This document shows positions 53,848-62,710 of a stretch of DNA of 64,000 nucleotides, piece after piece (positions within the stretch are counted from its first letter, which is position 1; the number at the start of each line of letters is the position of its first letter). The stretch covers positions 3,227,501 to 3,291,500 of the forward strand of contig NZ_JAPDFL010000001.1 in assembly GCF_025949695.1 (NCBI RefSeq). The letters are read 5' to 3'. Under the pieces are notes generated by a model. It was not told the origin of the DNA and did no database searches. It saw nothing but the letters and a program-made list of their open reading frames with translations. The position numbers were made by a program, and so were the translations under genes. This DNA is from Pararhodobacter zhoushanensis. Its GTDB lineage: Bacteria; Pseudomonadota; Alphaproteobacteria; Rhodobacterales; Rhodobacteraceae.

Positions 53848-55149
53848 GTGAAACGCATCGCCGCAGCTCTCACTGGCATGTTTGCGAAAATGGGGGCGTC
53901 ACAGGTTGCACGGGGCATGCTGAAACTCGCCTTTGGCAGCGGTGTTGCCCGGCTGATCAGCATTGCATCGATCCCCATCCTGTCGCGCCTTTATACGGTC
54001 GAAGATTTCGGCCTGCTTTCGGTATTTTCATCGTCAATGCTGCTGCTGATGCCCTTGACGACATTCCGTTACGCCGTTGCAATTCCTCTGCCCCGTAGCG
54101 AATCCGCCGCCTTCTCACTTGTCGCGCTTTCGGGTCTGCTGATAACTGCGTCCACTATAGTGATCGGCGTCGTGTTGTTCTTGTTTGCCGAACCGATGCT
54201 ATCGGTTCTAGGCGCCGAGAAAATAGCGCCGTGGTGGTGGCTCTTGGTTCTGGGCTCGGCGGCGGGGGCGGTTTACGAGGTCCTGATCATGTGGGGCACC
54301 CGACACCGCCATTACGGGATCATCGCACGTGCGCAGGTCGTGCAAGCGGCCATGAGCGAAGCGATCAAGATCGGTCTGGGCCTGTTGTCGGTACAACCTT
54401 TGGGCCTGATGATCGGTCAGGCGGTGGGATACAGCGGCGGAACGGGGCGGCTGCTCCGGCTTTTCCAGAGCGATTTCAGACGCCTCGCCCGCCGAACCAC
54501 GCTTTACCGCATCAAGATCATCGCACGCCGCTATATCGGCTTCCCCAAGTTCCGCCTGATCGCGCAGATCATCCTGGTCTTATCGACACAGGCCCCGATC
54601 TTTTTCACGTCGGCAATTTACGGGGTCGAGAGTACCGGAAATCTTGGTCTGGCGATGATGGCCGTGTCCATTCCGTTCCTTCTGATTGGACAGGCAATCA
54701 GCCGCTCGTACTTTGGCGAGATCGCCCATCTGGCATTGAAGGAACCACAGCGCATCAAATCGGTGTTCTACGGGACACTTTTGCAACTTCTTTTCATCAG
54801 TCTTGTACCTTCCTTGATCCTGATCTTCTTCGGAGAACCCATTCTCACGTTCTTCCTGGGCGCGAATTGGGTGGTTGCGGGCGAAATGGCCTCGATCCTG
54901 GCGTTGATGATCACACCGCAACTCATCTCATCGTCCCTGCTGCGCACTTTTGACGTGATGGATAAACACCATCAAGTTTTGTATCTTTATATCCAGCGTT
55001 TTGCGCTTATCGCTTGTGTCTATCTTACAGCGTATTGGCTGGAACTGGATGTTCTGACCACACTTTGGATTTATGCCATCGTCACGTCACTTCACTACGG
55101 CATTCAATTGCTTGCCATCATCAAGACAGCAAAAGGCTGGTGGACATGA
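53848..55149 (+). CDS. Oligosaccharide flippase (Wzx-like, MATE/MOP superfamily)
   Basis: 433 residues with about 12 transmembrane helices. The N-terminal FGSGVARLISIASIPILSRLYTVEDFGLLSVF (parts) is typical of O-antigen flippases. It moves lipid-linked repeat units across the inner membrane. GTG 53848 is the likely start, with GGGAT upstream; ATG 53878 is possible. It overlaps the sulfotransferase gene by four bases. Confidence 0.9.
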   Translation: MKRIAAALTGMFAKMGASQVARGMLKLAFGSGVARLISIASIPILSRLYTVEDFGLLSVFSSSMLLLMPLTTFRYAVAIPLPRSESAAFSLVALSGLLITASTIVIGVVLFLFAEPMLSVLGAEKIAPWWWLLVLGSAAGAVYEVLIMWGTRHRHYGIIARAQVVQAAMSEAIKIGLGLLSVQPLGLMIGQAVGYSGGTGRLLRLFQSDFRRLARRTTLYRIKIIARRYIGFPKFRLIAQIILVLSTQAPIFFTSAIYGVESTGNLGLAMMAVSIPFLLIGQAISRSYFGEIAHLALKEPQRIKSVFYGTLLQLLFISLVPSLILIFFGEPILTFFLGANWVVAGEMASILALMITPQLISSSLLRTFDVMDKHHQVLYLYIQRFALIACVYLTAYWLELDVLTTLWIYAIVTSLHYGIQLLAIIKTAKGWWT

Positions 55150-55788
55150 TACTCTCCAAGACGCTCCATCTGGGCCTCGGGCTCATTCCGGGCGCGGAAT
55201 TGCGGCACCTCCTTCGCCGGGGGAAAACCGACAAATTCAGCCCCAAGTTCGTGCGCCCCGGCTTTGATCTTCTGATTGATGGTTTTCCACGCTCGGCAAA
55301 TACCTATTCCTACTATGTGATCCAGTTGTCGTACCCCAACGCCAAGATCGCGCATCACATCCATTCATGGCAGCAGTTTCTGTTTGCAAGGCTCTGGGGC
55401 GTGCCATCGATCCTTTTGTTACGCGATCCTGATGCCACGGTCGCTTCGCTGTTAACGAAAAAGGGCGGATCACCCACCCTGTGGTTTATCGATTACACGT
55501 TGACCACAGCCCTGTCCGCTGTGTTTGCCAACCGCTTCATCCGATCTCGAAGAAGCAACCGATCTTCAAGCACTGCGCCGCAAGGCATTGGAACTGTCGC
55601 CAGTTCTGGGGATGTCGCCGGTTGAGGTGACCGAAGACGACGTTCGTCAATTGCTGCAAGAACGAACCAACTGGAAGAACAAACCGACGGCCCCCTTAAT
55701 CACCGGCACTCTGTCGGGCCCGGCAAAGTTCGCCCGCTCGCTCGCCCGCCGCGCGTTTGGGTTCGCAAAGGCAAGGAGCGAAAGATGA
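55146..55788 (+). pseudogene. Sulfotransferase-like gene with a single-base frameshift
   Basis: The first frame starts at ATG 55146 and shows a PAPS-binding loop DGFPRSANTYSYY and the second nucleotide motif LLLRDPDATVASLL. Near 55541 the reading frame breaks: removing one C of the CC at 55541-55542 joins VFANRFI to DLEEATDLQALRRKALEL and continues to the stop at 55788, giving about 213 residues. The downstream stop overlaps the next gene by ATGA, which supports the joined frame as the original gene. As it stands translation ends at 55625 after random codons. It would add sulfate to the polysaccharide. A sequencing error is an alternative to true inactivation. Confidence 0.7.
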
Positions 55789-56717
55789 GCAAGCGCGTAT
55801 TGGTTTGGGGCTTTTACGACCAGGGAAACCTGGGTGATGACCTCATGGCGCTGATGATGGCCGAACTGGCAAAACAGGCCGGAGCGGTTCCGGTTATTTG
55901 CAGCTCGAACAGAGATTTTGCCGACGCAGGCTATGAAATTTGTGCCACTCCGGCTGATAGCCGTGCCGACCTGGTGCTTTTGGGCGGTGGCGCGTTTTTC
56001 AAGGCAAATACCGCGTCGAAATCTTCGATCGAAGACAAGATATGCCTGCTCGCAACGTTTCTGCACAACACATCGACGCCGGTTTATGGGCTGTCGCTGG
56101 GCAGTGATGGCATCGAAAGCATCGAGGACGCAAGCCCGGCGCGTCAATCCGTCGTGGACGCACCGGGTTTCAGCGGGGCGGCCATCCGGTTGCAACAGGA
56201 TCTGGCGCTTGGCGTTCGCGATCTGACGTTTATTCCCGACATTGTCCTTTGCACCGCTCATTTCTGCCGCGAGGTCATGGGCTGGAAAACGCCCGGTCCG
56301 AGCACACCCAAACTTGGCACCTTGCTGAACTTTTCGCGCCGCTCTCTGCCAAGTCTGTTGAAGACGTTGTGGAAGAAACGCGGCAAGCGGATTTCGATGT
56401 TTCAGGCCCATGCCAGAAAATCCCATAGCGGCGGTGAGATCGTTTTTCCCGGCCTGAGGAATTTCAGAGCCGATGACATTCCTGCCTCGCTGAGCGCTAT
56501 CGCAGCGTCGGACGGTATCGTCTCGTCGAAACTGCACCCCGGAATTATTGCCCTGTCTTTCGGCGTGCCGTTTGAACCCAAGGGCTCTCGCCCGAAGACG
56601 ATCGCGTTTTTTGCCGAATTTGATCGGCAGGATTTCCAAAAGAACGCCGCGGCCCGGCAACGGGAGATCTGGGAGCAATACCGCGCGCGTCTGGTGACTG
56701 TGCTGAACGGAGGCTGA
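55785..56717 (+). CDS. Polysaccharide pyruvyltransferase family protein
   Basis: 310 residues. N-terminal VLVWGFYDQGNLGDDLMA and C-terminal SSKLHPGIIALSFGVPF are the marks of the PS_pyruv_trans family (CsaB/ExoV-like), which adds ketal pyruvate to sugars from phosphoenolpyruvate. Pyruvylation makes the polymer more acidic. Its ATG overlaps the end of the sulfotransferase frame. Confidence 0.88.
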   Translation: MSKRVLVWGFYDQGNLGDDLMALMMAELAKQAGAVPVICSSNRDFADAGYEICATPADSRADLVLLGGGAFFKANTASKSSIEDKICLLATFLHNTSTPVYGLSLGSDGIESIEDASPARQSVVDAPGFSGAAIRLQQDLALGVRDLTFIPDIVLCTAHFCREVMGWKTPGPSTPKLGTLLNFSRRSLPSLLKTLWKKRGKRISMFQAHARKSHSGGEIVFPGLRNFRADDIPASLSAIAASDGIVSSKLHPGIIALSFGVPFEPKGSRPKTIAFFAEFDRQDFQKNAAARQREIWEQYRARLVTVLNGG

Positions 56718-56722
56718 CCGCC

Positions 56723-57961
56723 TTGGAAGGCTTGATCATTAGCTGGATCTTGATGCTGTACGGCGTCCTCAGACGCGATCAGAACGCGTTGGTTCTGGCG
56801 TCGCTGCCGGTGGTCATGACAACCTATTTCATCGTCGGCACACGCGTTTTCCAGTTTGCAACAGATATGCCGTTTACCTTCTACGACGAAGCGAAGGCGC
56901 CGGTTTATGACACTGTTCTGCTGGCAATGGCGCTGCATTTTCTGGCGATTTATCTCGGCATCCGCACCAAGCACTGGCTTATTCGCGACCGCGCCGTGAT
57001 CGAGCGTCGCCTGACGCTCAAAGTATTCGGGTTGAGCCGCTTCCTGAACTGGCCCTATGCCTTTGTGATCGCCGCGCCGATCTTTTTTATTCTGATGGCG
57101 GTAGATTTCAGCAGCTTGCTGGCGCGTCAGGGCTTTGTTCCTGACAGTCTCAATGGCTCGTGGATGCGGTTCGCCGATATCACTTTCTGGCTCTCCGCCT
57201 TTGCCTTGCCCTTTCTGCGTGCGGCTACGTTGCGGTATATCATCCTTTTCTCCGTAGCCTTTCTTTTCACGCTGCTTGGCTCAAGATCAGGTCCGATCTA
57301 TATACTTGTCTATGTGATGATTGAACGGTTCATCATTGGTGACCGCAGTGCAACGCGGCATTTGGTTCTGACAGCATTGCCCCTGTATCTGCTGGCAATC
57401 ATCATCGACCTGCGAGCCACGAATGATGGCGGCATGGCTGCGATCATCAGCAAGATGCTATCGATCCAGTTTTCAGACCTTCTTGACGCACTCCTCTATA
57501 GCATCAACTACATCTTGAGCTTCTCTGTCGTTTCCGCGGCGGAAGTGATCTATTCCGTCACCGCCGAGGCGCGGTGGTTTTACTACTCGATCCTGCCCCT
57601 TCCATCGTCGCTGTATGACCTGTCCGCAGAGTACGACCTGAACAGCCGCTTCCGGACCAACATTCCCTATTCCGGCTTTGGCTATGCGCTGCAATTCCTT
57701 GGGCTGACGCTGTACAGCCTTCTGGTCGGTGCCACGGCATTTTGTTACGAGCTGTTCCGCGGGATCTTTGCGACCCGGCGGGACATGATCGAAAAGTCCC
57801 TGTTCTATGCCAGTCTGCTTGTCCCGTTCCTGGTCATGCTCCAGTACAATCTGCGCACGTCATCGCGCCTGATTTACGTTTTTATCGCGCTTTATTTCCT
57901 GTTCGCAATCGGACGGCGCATACGTTTTCATCTTCCCGGCACAAGGCGAAATTTGACGTGA
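56723..57961 (+). CDS. O-antigen/exopolysaccharide polymerase-like membrane protein
   Basis: 412 residues with about ten to twelve hydrophobic helices and a larger loop after about residue 270. Composition and position between flippase and glycosyltransferase fit a Wzy polymerase, a family with little sequence conservation. TTG 56723, preceded by GGAGG, is the likely start. Its stop overlaps the next start by GTGA. Confidence 0.75.
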   Translation: MEGLIISWILMLYGVLRRDQNALVLASLPVVMTTYFIVGTRVFQFATDMPFTFYDEAKAPVYDTVLLAMALHFLAIYLGIRTKHWLIRDRAVIERRLTLKVFGLSRFLNWPYAFVIAAPIFFILMAVDFSSLLARQGFVPDSLNGSWMRFADITFWLSAFALPFLRAATLRYIILFSVAFLFTLLGSRSGPIYILVYVMIERFIIGDRSATRHLVLTALPLYLLAIIIDLRATNDGGMAAIISKMLSIQFSDLLDALLYSINYILSFSVVSAAEVIYSVTAEARWFYYSILPLPSSLYDLSAEYDLNSRFRTNIPYSGFGYALQFLGLTLYSLLVGATAFCYELFRGIFATRRDMIEKSLFYASLLVPFLVMLQYNLRTSSRLIYVFIALYFLFAIGRRIRFHLPGTRRNLT

Positions 57962-59091
57962 AGGTTCTTGTCGTTTCGAAAAGCTTCACCAAAGGTGGTT
58001 CGGCCTCTGGTGCCTCAAATTTGGCGCAGGCGCTGAATGCAGCGGGGGCCGAAGTGGTGCGCGTGGATGCGCAAGAGGCAATCGCCGGTCGCCCTTTGGC
58101 CGCCGTTCGGTTCGTCGAGCGCGTTTATGAGCGGCTGGCCCATGACGCCGAGACCCATTGCCTGCGGCTTGGCCCTGCATCGGTTGACCTGCTTGCGCTC
58201 TGCAAAATCCACAAGCCCGATGTCGTGCAGCTCTGCGACATCTCCGCCAATACGATCTCGTTCAAGGCCCTGCGGCGGCTACCCTGCCCCGTGTTCCACC
58301 GGATGAGCGATTTCTGGCCCTATCACGGGGCCCGGCACTACGCACCCAGTCCGCCCACGCGCCCGGCGCTGGCGGATCGGGTGCTGCGCTGGACAGCGTT
58401 CTCTGGTGCGCCGGTGCCCGATATCCGGGTCGCGCCGTCGCACTGGCTGGCTGATCACCTTGTCAGTGGCGGTGTCGCGCGGGACCGGTTGCGCGTGATC
58501 CGCAACGCGGTCACCAGCCCCGATGAGGTGCAGCCCCGTGCGCACTGCGCCCCCGGTTTGCGGCTGGGGTTCATTGCCGGTTCAATCACCGACCCCCGCA
58601 AAGGGTTCAAGAACCTGTTGCCGTTCCTTGCCGCGCTTCCGGGCGGCGCGCAGGTCCATCTGTACGGACATCCCTCCAAGACCGACCTGCCCGCTGTGCC
58701 GGGCATTGAATGGGTGTCGGGTGGTCGGTTTACGCGCGACCAGAAGGCCGGGGTCTATGGCAGCTTTGACATTCTGCTGTGCCCGTCCTTGCTGGATAAT
58801 TCGCCCAACGTGCTGACCGAAGCCTTTTCCTTCGGCGTCCCGGTCATCGCCCAATCCGGCACCGGGATGGACAGCTACGTTCTGCCCGGAACGGGGGCCT
58901 TGATTGATTTCAAGCACCTGACCTCCTCGGCACTCGAGCGCTTCAACGCCAGCGTCGCCGAAATCGTTAGCACCTACACCGCCTGCTCCGCCGCCGCGCT
59001 GAGCAGTGCGCGCGATGATCTGGCCCCGGCCGTCATCGGCGCAGCGTATCTGAACCTGTATCATGAGATACTGACCCAGAGGCATGACTGA
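57958..59091 (+). CDS. Glycosyltransferase family 4
   Basis: 377 residues with GT-B layout. Start KVLVVSKSFTKGGSASGA gives the first Rossmann strand and Gly-rich loop; the nucleotide-sugar site is PSLLDNSPNVLTEAFSFGVP with the E-x7-E type region. It transfers a sugar to the lipid-linked repeat. Start is GTG 57958; upstream frame lies within the polymerase gene. Last gene of the cluster, followed by a terminator. Confidence 0.9.
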   Translation: MKVLVVSKSFTKGGSASGASNLAQALNAAGAEVVRVDAQEAIAGRPLAAVRFVERVYERLAHDAETHCLRLGPASVDLLALCKIHKPDVVQLCDISANTISFKALRRLPCPVFHRMSDFWPYHGARHYAPSPPTRPALADRVLRWTAFSGAPVPDIRVAPSHWLADHLVSGGVARDRLRVIRNAVTSPDEVQPRAHCAPGLRLGFIAGSITDPRKGFKNLLPFLAALPGGAQVHLYGHPSKTDLPAVPGIEWVSGGRFTRDQKAGVYGSFDILLCPSLLDNSPNVLTEAFSFGVPVIAQSGTGMDSYVLPGTGALIDFKHLTSSALERFNASVAEIVSTYTACSAAALSSARDDLAPAVIGAAYLNLYHEILTQRHD

Positions 59092-59120
59092 AGCCGGTCC
59101 GCAGTTTCCGCACCCGACAC

Positions 59121-59157
59121 AACACCGCCCCTCGTGATCGAGCGGCGGTGTTTTTTT
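59121..59157. terminator. Terminator after the polysaccharide cluster
   Basis: Stem ACACCGCC/GGCGGTGT with a longer paired loop (CTCG...CGAG) and a run of seven T. Lies between converging genes and can also serve the cupin gene. Confidence 0.88.
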
Positions 59158-59161
59158 GTGA

Positions 59162-60271
59162 TCAATCGGCCAGAGTGGTGGCGAAGTCCCCGCGCAAGGC
59201 GACTTCGAGCAGTTCGAGATCCTCGGACGCCTCGGCATAGGTGACAACTATCCCCGGCGGGATGACAAAGGCATCACCGGCTTCCAGATCGCGGGGCTCC
59301 TGCCCGTCGGCGTCCAGCCGCAGCGTGCCGTCCATGACAAAGGTGAAATGGATATCGGCGTCATGGCGCGATGCAACGGGTGTGCCGTCACCCTTGCGGA
59401 TCACCTGGATCCCCGCCACCCCCTTGGTGCCTGCCGCCATGCCCGTGTCGCGCGCGGTAAACCCGGGGATGCGGAACGGTCCCCAACTGGCTTTGTCTTT
59501 GATGTGATGGACGAATGTCTGGCCGTCCCATTCGCGCGCAGGATCCCCCTTGCCGTTGGGCAAGGTCAGGGAATGGTCAATCGTCGTCACATGCTCGGCC
59601 GGGACGCCGATCTCGATCACTTCGATATTCGGCGAGGCCTCGACCACGCGGTGGCGGATACCCGGCGGCTGGTTGACGCAATCGCCCGCGTGCAGGCGGA
59701 TCATCTCACCCTGATCCTCGTAGAGCACGTCGACCCAGCCGCGATAGCAAAAGATCAGCTGGAACCCGACGGTGTGGTAATGGACCATGTCGGGAACCGG
59801 GCCGCCATCGGGGATGCGGATGTGACTGGCAATGACCGACCCGCCCAGCCGGGTCGGGATCAAGTCGCGATAATGCATGCCCGCCCGCCCGATCACCCAC
59901 GGCGCTCCGTCGCGCAGGCGGCGCACGACGAAGGCGTGCTCGGCCGCAATCGGCAAGGCAACCGGGGTCAGCGGCACGACATCAATCCGGGTGCCGTTGG
60001 GCGCGGTCAACTGGCGCTGCCCGCCAGCAAAGCTTGCCGGATCATCGGTCAGGATGCGCAGATGACCGGGCGGTGTGGCGGCCCCCTTCTCGATCCTTAC
60101 GCGCAGCCCGTGGCCGGAGAAACTGGCGACTGACGGATCGTCCGCAGGAAAGATCGTCTCCAGCCGCATGCCCAGTGTTTTGGTGAAGAACGGGATGTCG
60201 TTGCGCAACTCCTGCGTCGGCAACACGACTTCGGCAAGGATGGGCCCGGCAAGGAGGGGACGATCAGTCAT
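59162..60271 (-). CDS. VOC (glyoxalase-like) plus double cupin protein
   Basis: 369 residues. Residues about 10-110 look like one VOC half (EVVLPTQELRNDIPFFTKTLGMRLE, in parts), ending with a strand typical of ring-cleaving dioxygenase folds. Two cupin domains follow: one around 160-235 with HYHTVGFQLIFCYRG and GDCVNQPPGIRHRV, another about 285-365 with DIHFTFVMDG and GDAFVIPPG. The first cupin has a likely metal site (HYH...H); the second has lost most ligands. No partner genes are evident. Possibly a dioxygenase or a sensor-like oxygenase; substrate unknown. Confidence 0.75.
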   Translation of the reverse strand: MTDRPLLAGPILAEVVLPTQELRNDIPFFTKTLGMRLETIFPADDPSVASFSGHGLRVRIEKGAATPPGHLRILTDDPASFAGGQRQLTAPNGTRIDVVPLTPVALPIAAEHAFVVRRLRDGAPWVIGRAGMHYRDLIPTRLGGSVIASHIRIPDGGPVPDMVHYHTVGFQLIFCYRGWVDVLYEDQGEMIRLHAGDCVNQPPGIRHRVVEASPNIEVIEIGVPAEHVTTIDHSLTLPNGKGDPAREWDGQTFVHHIKDKASWGPFRIPGFTARDTGMAAGTKGVAGIQVIRKGDGTPVASRHDADIHFTFVMDGTLRLDADGQEPRDLEAGDAFVIPPGIVVTYAEASEDLELLEVALRGDFATTLAD

Positions 60272-60547
60272 GGCGGATCTCGGCTTCCTGAAAGTGAAGG
60301 ATACGACCTACAAAATGGCCCGCCGCGGCGGCAGACGCGGGTCCAGAGTGCACCGGTTTGCCGGGCCAACGCAATTGCTGCGGTGCTGCGAACGCAGCGA
60401 CGGACGAAGGGGACGGGTTGAGAGTACCCCTCGACCACAAATCACCCGAAGCATCGCCCGCGCAATTCTCGCAGACGTCGCCTGCCCGCTCACAGGCAAC
60501 CCGCGGTCCACGGGAAGTCAGCAGGGGGATTTGCGATAGGGGGAAGA

Positions 60548-60637
60548 TGGCGGAGAGACAGGGATTCGAACCCTGGGTGGGCTCTCACCCACAACGGTTT
60601 TCGAGACCGCCCCGTTCGACCGCTCCGGCACCTCTCC
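60548..60637 (-). tRNA. tRNA-Ser (anticodon CGA), CCA encoded
   Basis: Reading on the minus strand from 60637: GGAGAGG acceptor pairs with CTCTCC(G) at the other end, a class II long variable arm (GTGGGTG...CACCC) is present, loop CTCGAAA holds anticodon CGA (60601-60603), and the T arm has GGTTCGAATCC. An encoded CCA lies at 60548-60550. It reads UCG. Confidence 0.97.
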
Positions 60638-60710
60638 GCGCTTAGATGGTCAACGTGAGGGGGATTTAGCGGGGTTCGGGGGCGGGTGCAAGAGGGTCTG
60701 GCGGGGAAAA

Positions 60711-61142
60711 TCACACCATTCGCGGGATGTCGAAACCGGGCGGGGCCAGGGTGAAGCCGGCGAAGTCGAAACCGGGAGAGACGGTGCACGAAACCAGCGT
60801 GAAGGCACCCTGACTGCGGGCGGCTTGCCAGTGGTGGGGCGGGACGATCAGTTGCGGGGATTGGCCGGACAGGACATCGGGGCCGAGGGTGTGGTCCGTG
60901 GCGGGACCGGTGTCGGTGGGGCTGAGCGAGAGGGTCAGGGGGGAACCGGCGTGGAACAGCCAGATCTCGGTCGCATCGACGCGGTGCCAGTGGGAGGTCT
61001 CGCCTGCCCCCAGCAGAAACAGGATCGCGGTGCCGGTGGGGCGCTGGCCGGGGGCGGAGGGGGCGACCCAGGTCTCGCGGTAGTGGCCGCCTTCGGGGTG
61101 GGGTTTGAGGTCGAGGGCGGTGATGAGGGCTTGCGCGTTCAT
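60711..61142 (-). CDS. DUF985 cupin family protein
   Basis: 143 residues, single small cupin. Begins ALITALDLKPHPEGGHYRETW and contains AILFLLGAGETSHWHRVDATEIW, with His ligands, then DFAGFTLAPPG near the end; this is the DUF985 (YML079-like) pattern. Function is not established. ATG 61142 lies close to GGAGG-like purines upstream on the minus strand. No linked partner. Confidence 0.87.
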   Translation of the reverse strand: MNAQALITALDLKPHPEGGHYRETWVAPSAPGQRPTGTAILFLLGAGETSHWHRVDATEIWLFHAGSPLTLSLSPTDTGPATDHTLGPDVLSGQSPQLIVPPHHWQAARSQGAFTLVSCTVSPGFDFAGFTLAPPGFDIPRMV

Positions 61143-61282
61143 GGGGGGAGGATGCCGATGGATTTGGGTGGGGGCAAGGGGGTGTCCCCTGATGGGACAT
61201 CGGGCCGCGTTGTGCATTTTCAGGCGGTTAGGCGGGGCCGTTAAGGTTTTGTTGAGGGATGTCCCCGGGTTCCGGACACCCG

Positions 61283-61309
61283 TAGGGTGGGTTTTCAACC
61301 CACCCTCGC
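61283..61309. repeat. REP-type palindrome upstream of RAYT
   Basis: GTAGGGTGGGTTTTCAACCC, continuing to ACCCTCG: a ten-base stem (AGGGTGGGTT/AACCCACCCT) with loop TTC and the GTAG head also present in the downstream palindromes. A typical extragenic repeat beside a RAYT gene. Confidence 0.8.
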
Positions 61310-61374
61310 GGTGACGGCCGGCGCACGCCGTCCGTGGCAAAGCTTTGTTAACCAGAATCACGGTACCACGCCCC

Positions 61375-61938
61375 ATGTCCTCCTATCGCCGCCCCCTCAT
61401 ACCCGGCGCCCGGGTGTTCTTTACGGTGACCCTCGCCGAGCGCGGGGCGGATTTGCTGACCCGCGAGATCGCGGCGCTGCGCGACGCGGTGCCGCGCACG
61501 CGGATCGAACGCCCGTTCGGCATCGACGCTTGGGTGGTCTTGTCGGACCATATGCATTGTGTCTTGGCGCTGCCCGAGAGGGACGCGGGATATACCGTGC
61601 GGATGGCAGCGATCAAGGCGCGGTTCACAAGGGCGGTGCGCAGGTCGGGGTTCACCCCGGCTCCCTTTCCCCACAACCCTTACGGCGCCGGTGGCGCGCG
61701 GCTGCGGGAGGGTGGGGAGAGTCGGGAAGAGAGTCGGGGTGGGGAGAGTCGGGGTGAACCCCGACCTACGCGGTCCGAGCGGGGGGTGTGGCAGAAGCGG
61801 TTTTGGGAACACCACATCCGCGACGAGACGGATTGGGCCAATCACATCCGGTATTGTTGGTTCAACCCGGTGAAACACGGATTGGTCGAGCATCCCCGCG
61901 ATTGGCCGTATTCCAGTTGGCATCGCGATAACCCGTAG
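61375..61938 (+). CDS. REP-associated tyrosine transposase (RAYT, IS200-like Y1)
   Basis: 187 residues. HUH motif in SDHMHCVLALPE, N-terminal PGARVFFTVTLAERG and C-terminal GVWQKRFWEHHIRDETDW and NPVKHGLVEHPRDWPYSS with the catalytic Tyr region. RAYTs cut and mobilise REP palindromes. Between FTRAVR and RSERGVWQ, about residues 88-133, the protein carries an extra Gly/Glu/Arg-rich stretch whose DNA is bounded by REP palindromes (61642-61661 and 61747-61770), so a REP pair seems inserted in frame. The stop codon TAG is itself part of the downstream REP. Activity may be affected. ATG 61375 chosen for MSSYRRP, a usual start. Confidence 0.9.
   Translation: MSSYRRPLIPGARVFFTVTLAERGADLLTREIAALRDAVPRTRIERPFGIDAWVVLSDHMHCVLALPERDAGYTVRMAAIKARFTRAVRRSGFTPAPFPHNPYGAGGARLREGGESREESRGGESRGEPRPTRSERGVWQKRFWEHHIRDETDWANHIRYCWFNPVKHGLVEHPRDWPYSSWHRDNP
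61642..61770. repeat. Inverted REP pair (REPIN-like) inside the RAYT gene
   Basis: Left palindrome GTCGGGGTTCACCCCGGC (61644-61661), right palindrome GTCGGGGTGAACCCCGAC followed by CTACG (61748-61770). Reversed, the right one reads like the left with a CGTAG head. Between them are short direct repeats of GAGAGTCGGG. All lie in frame in the RAYT coding sequence. Confidence 0.75.
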
Positions 61939-62027
61939 GTCGGGGTTTACCCCGACTCGGCGGGACGCGTGGGGGATTCGGGGTGATGGGGTGGTCGAGA
62001 GGGAGTCGGGGTGAACCCCGACCTACG
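61935..62027. repeat. Inverted REP pair (REPIN) downstream of RAYT
   Basis: Left copy GTAGGTCGGGGTTTACCCC with GACTC (61935-61958), right copy GAGTCGGGGTGAACCCC with GACCTACG (62003-62027), in opposite orientation about 45 bases apart. The left copy contains the TAG stop of the RAYT gene. Confidence 0.85.
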
Positions 62028-62339
62028 CTTGCTCTTTGTGAATATGCCGCGAAGCGCAGTTTGCTGACGACAAACTCAACTCTGGGCGGCTATGGGCTTG
62101 TGAGGAATGCAGGCTAGGTGGGTGTCGTGTATCGCTCTGTGCGCGAAGACGTTTCTGATGAGGCTCGACAATGGCACCTTTCGAACTTCAATTGACGAGC
62201 ATTCGCATTCAGCGAGCATTGCGATACCAGGGGAGGGCCACGAGGCCAGCTGCAACCTAAACTTAAGTCAGGCTTCGCGCGCACGAGTGCTGTAGCTTGA
62301 TGGTGTTCTCGTTCTCAACAATGTTTGGAAGGAACAATC
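62028..62339. other. AT-richer intergenic patch
   Basis: Composition shifts to lower GC from here to about 62990, unlike the flanks. A 62-codon frame at 62107-62295 lacks a ribosome site and homology. Nothing else recognised. Confidence 0.4.
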
Positions 62340-62702
62340 TTGACGACTTTCGGCCGTAAGGCATTTAATTTCATTATTCTGCTAATAATCATGGTGATTT
62401 CCTTGATTATTGGCTTCTTGATAAGTGAGGTCTCCCTTCAGTTTCTTTATTCAATCTCCTCAGGAAGGGACGTCGACTTGTCCAACCTGATTGGCTCGGT
62501 CTTTTTCTTTCTCGGCTTGTTGTTTCTCCCTGGCTGGATCGTAATCCTAATCTCTTTGTTCCGCTTGAAGTCCCTTGTGACGTTGCGTGATCAGCCACTT
62601 TGGTTTCAGATCTTCGCGCTAATTGCCTTTGGCTTCACATTGTTCTCTCTTGAAGTTATCTTGGAATTTGGCAAACCCGAAGTGAGCATAATACTACCAT
62701 GA
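62340..62702 (+). CDS. Hypothetical membrane protein, low GC
   Basis: 120 residues with three predicted transmembrane helices (about 10-33, 48-72, 88-108): IILLIIMVISLIIGFLI, FFFLGLLFLPGWIVILISL and IFALIAFGFTLFSLEVIL (each a hydrophobic stretch). TTG 62340 with GGAAGGAAC upstream is the best start; TTG 62325 is an alternative. No family recognised. Codon use and base composition are unlike the neighbours, suggesting recent transfer along with the IS remnant that follows. Confidence 0.5.
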   Translation: MTTFGRKAFNFIILLIIMVISLIIGFLISEVSLQFLYSISSGRDVDLSNLIGSVFFFLGLLFLPGWIVILISLFRLKSLVTLRDQPLWFQIFALIAFGFTLFSLEVILEFGKPEVSIILP

Positions 62703-62710
62703 GATATTCT

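Noticed and set aside
2289..60637. The two tRNA-Ser genes as the ends of one integrated island
   Set aside because: Similarity of the T arms is normal for tRNA-Ser; there is no integrase and the region between contains mostly chromosomal-type metabolic operons.
62107..62295. 62-codon frame in the AT-richer patch
   Set aside because: No ribosome site, no hydrophobic or conserved pattern.
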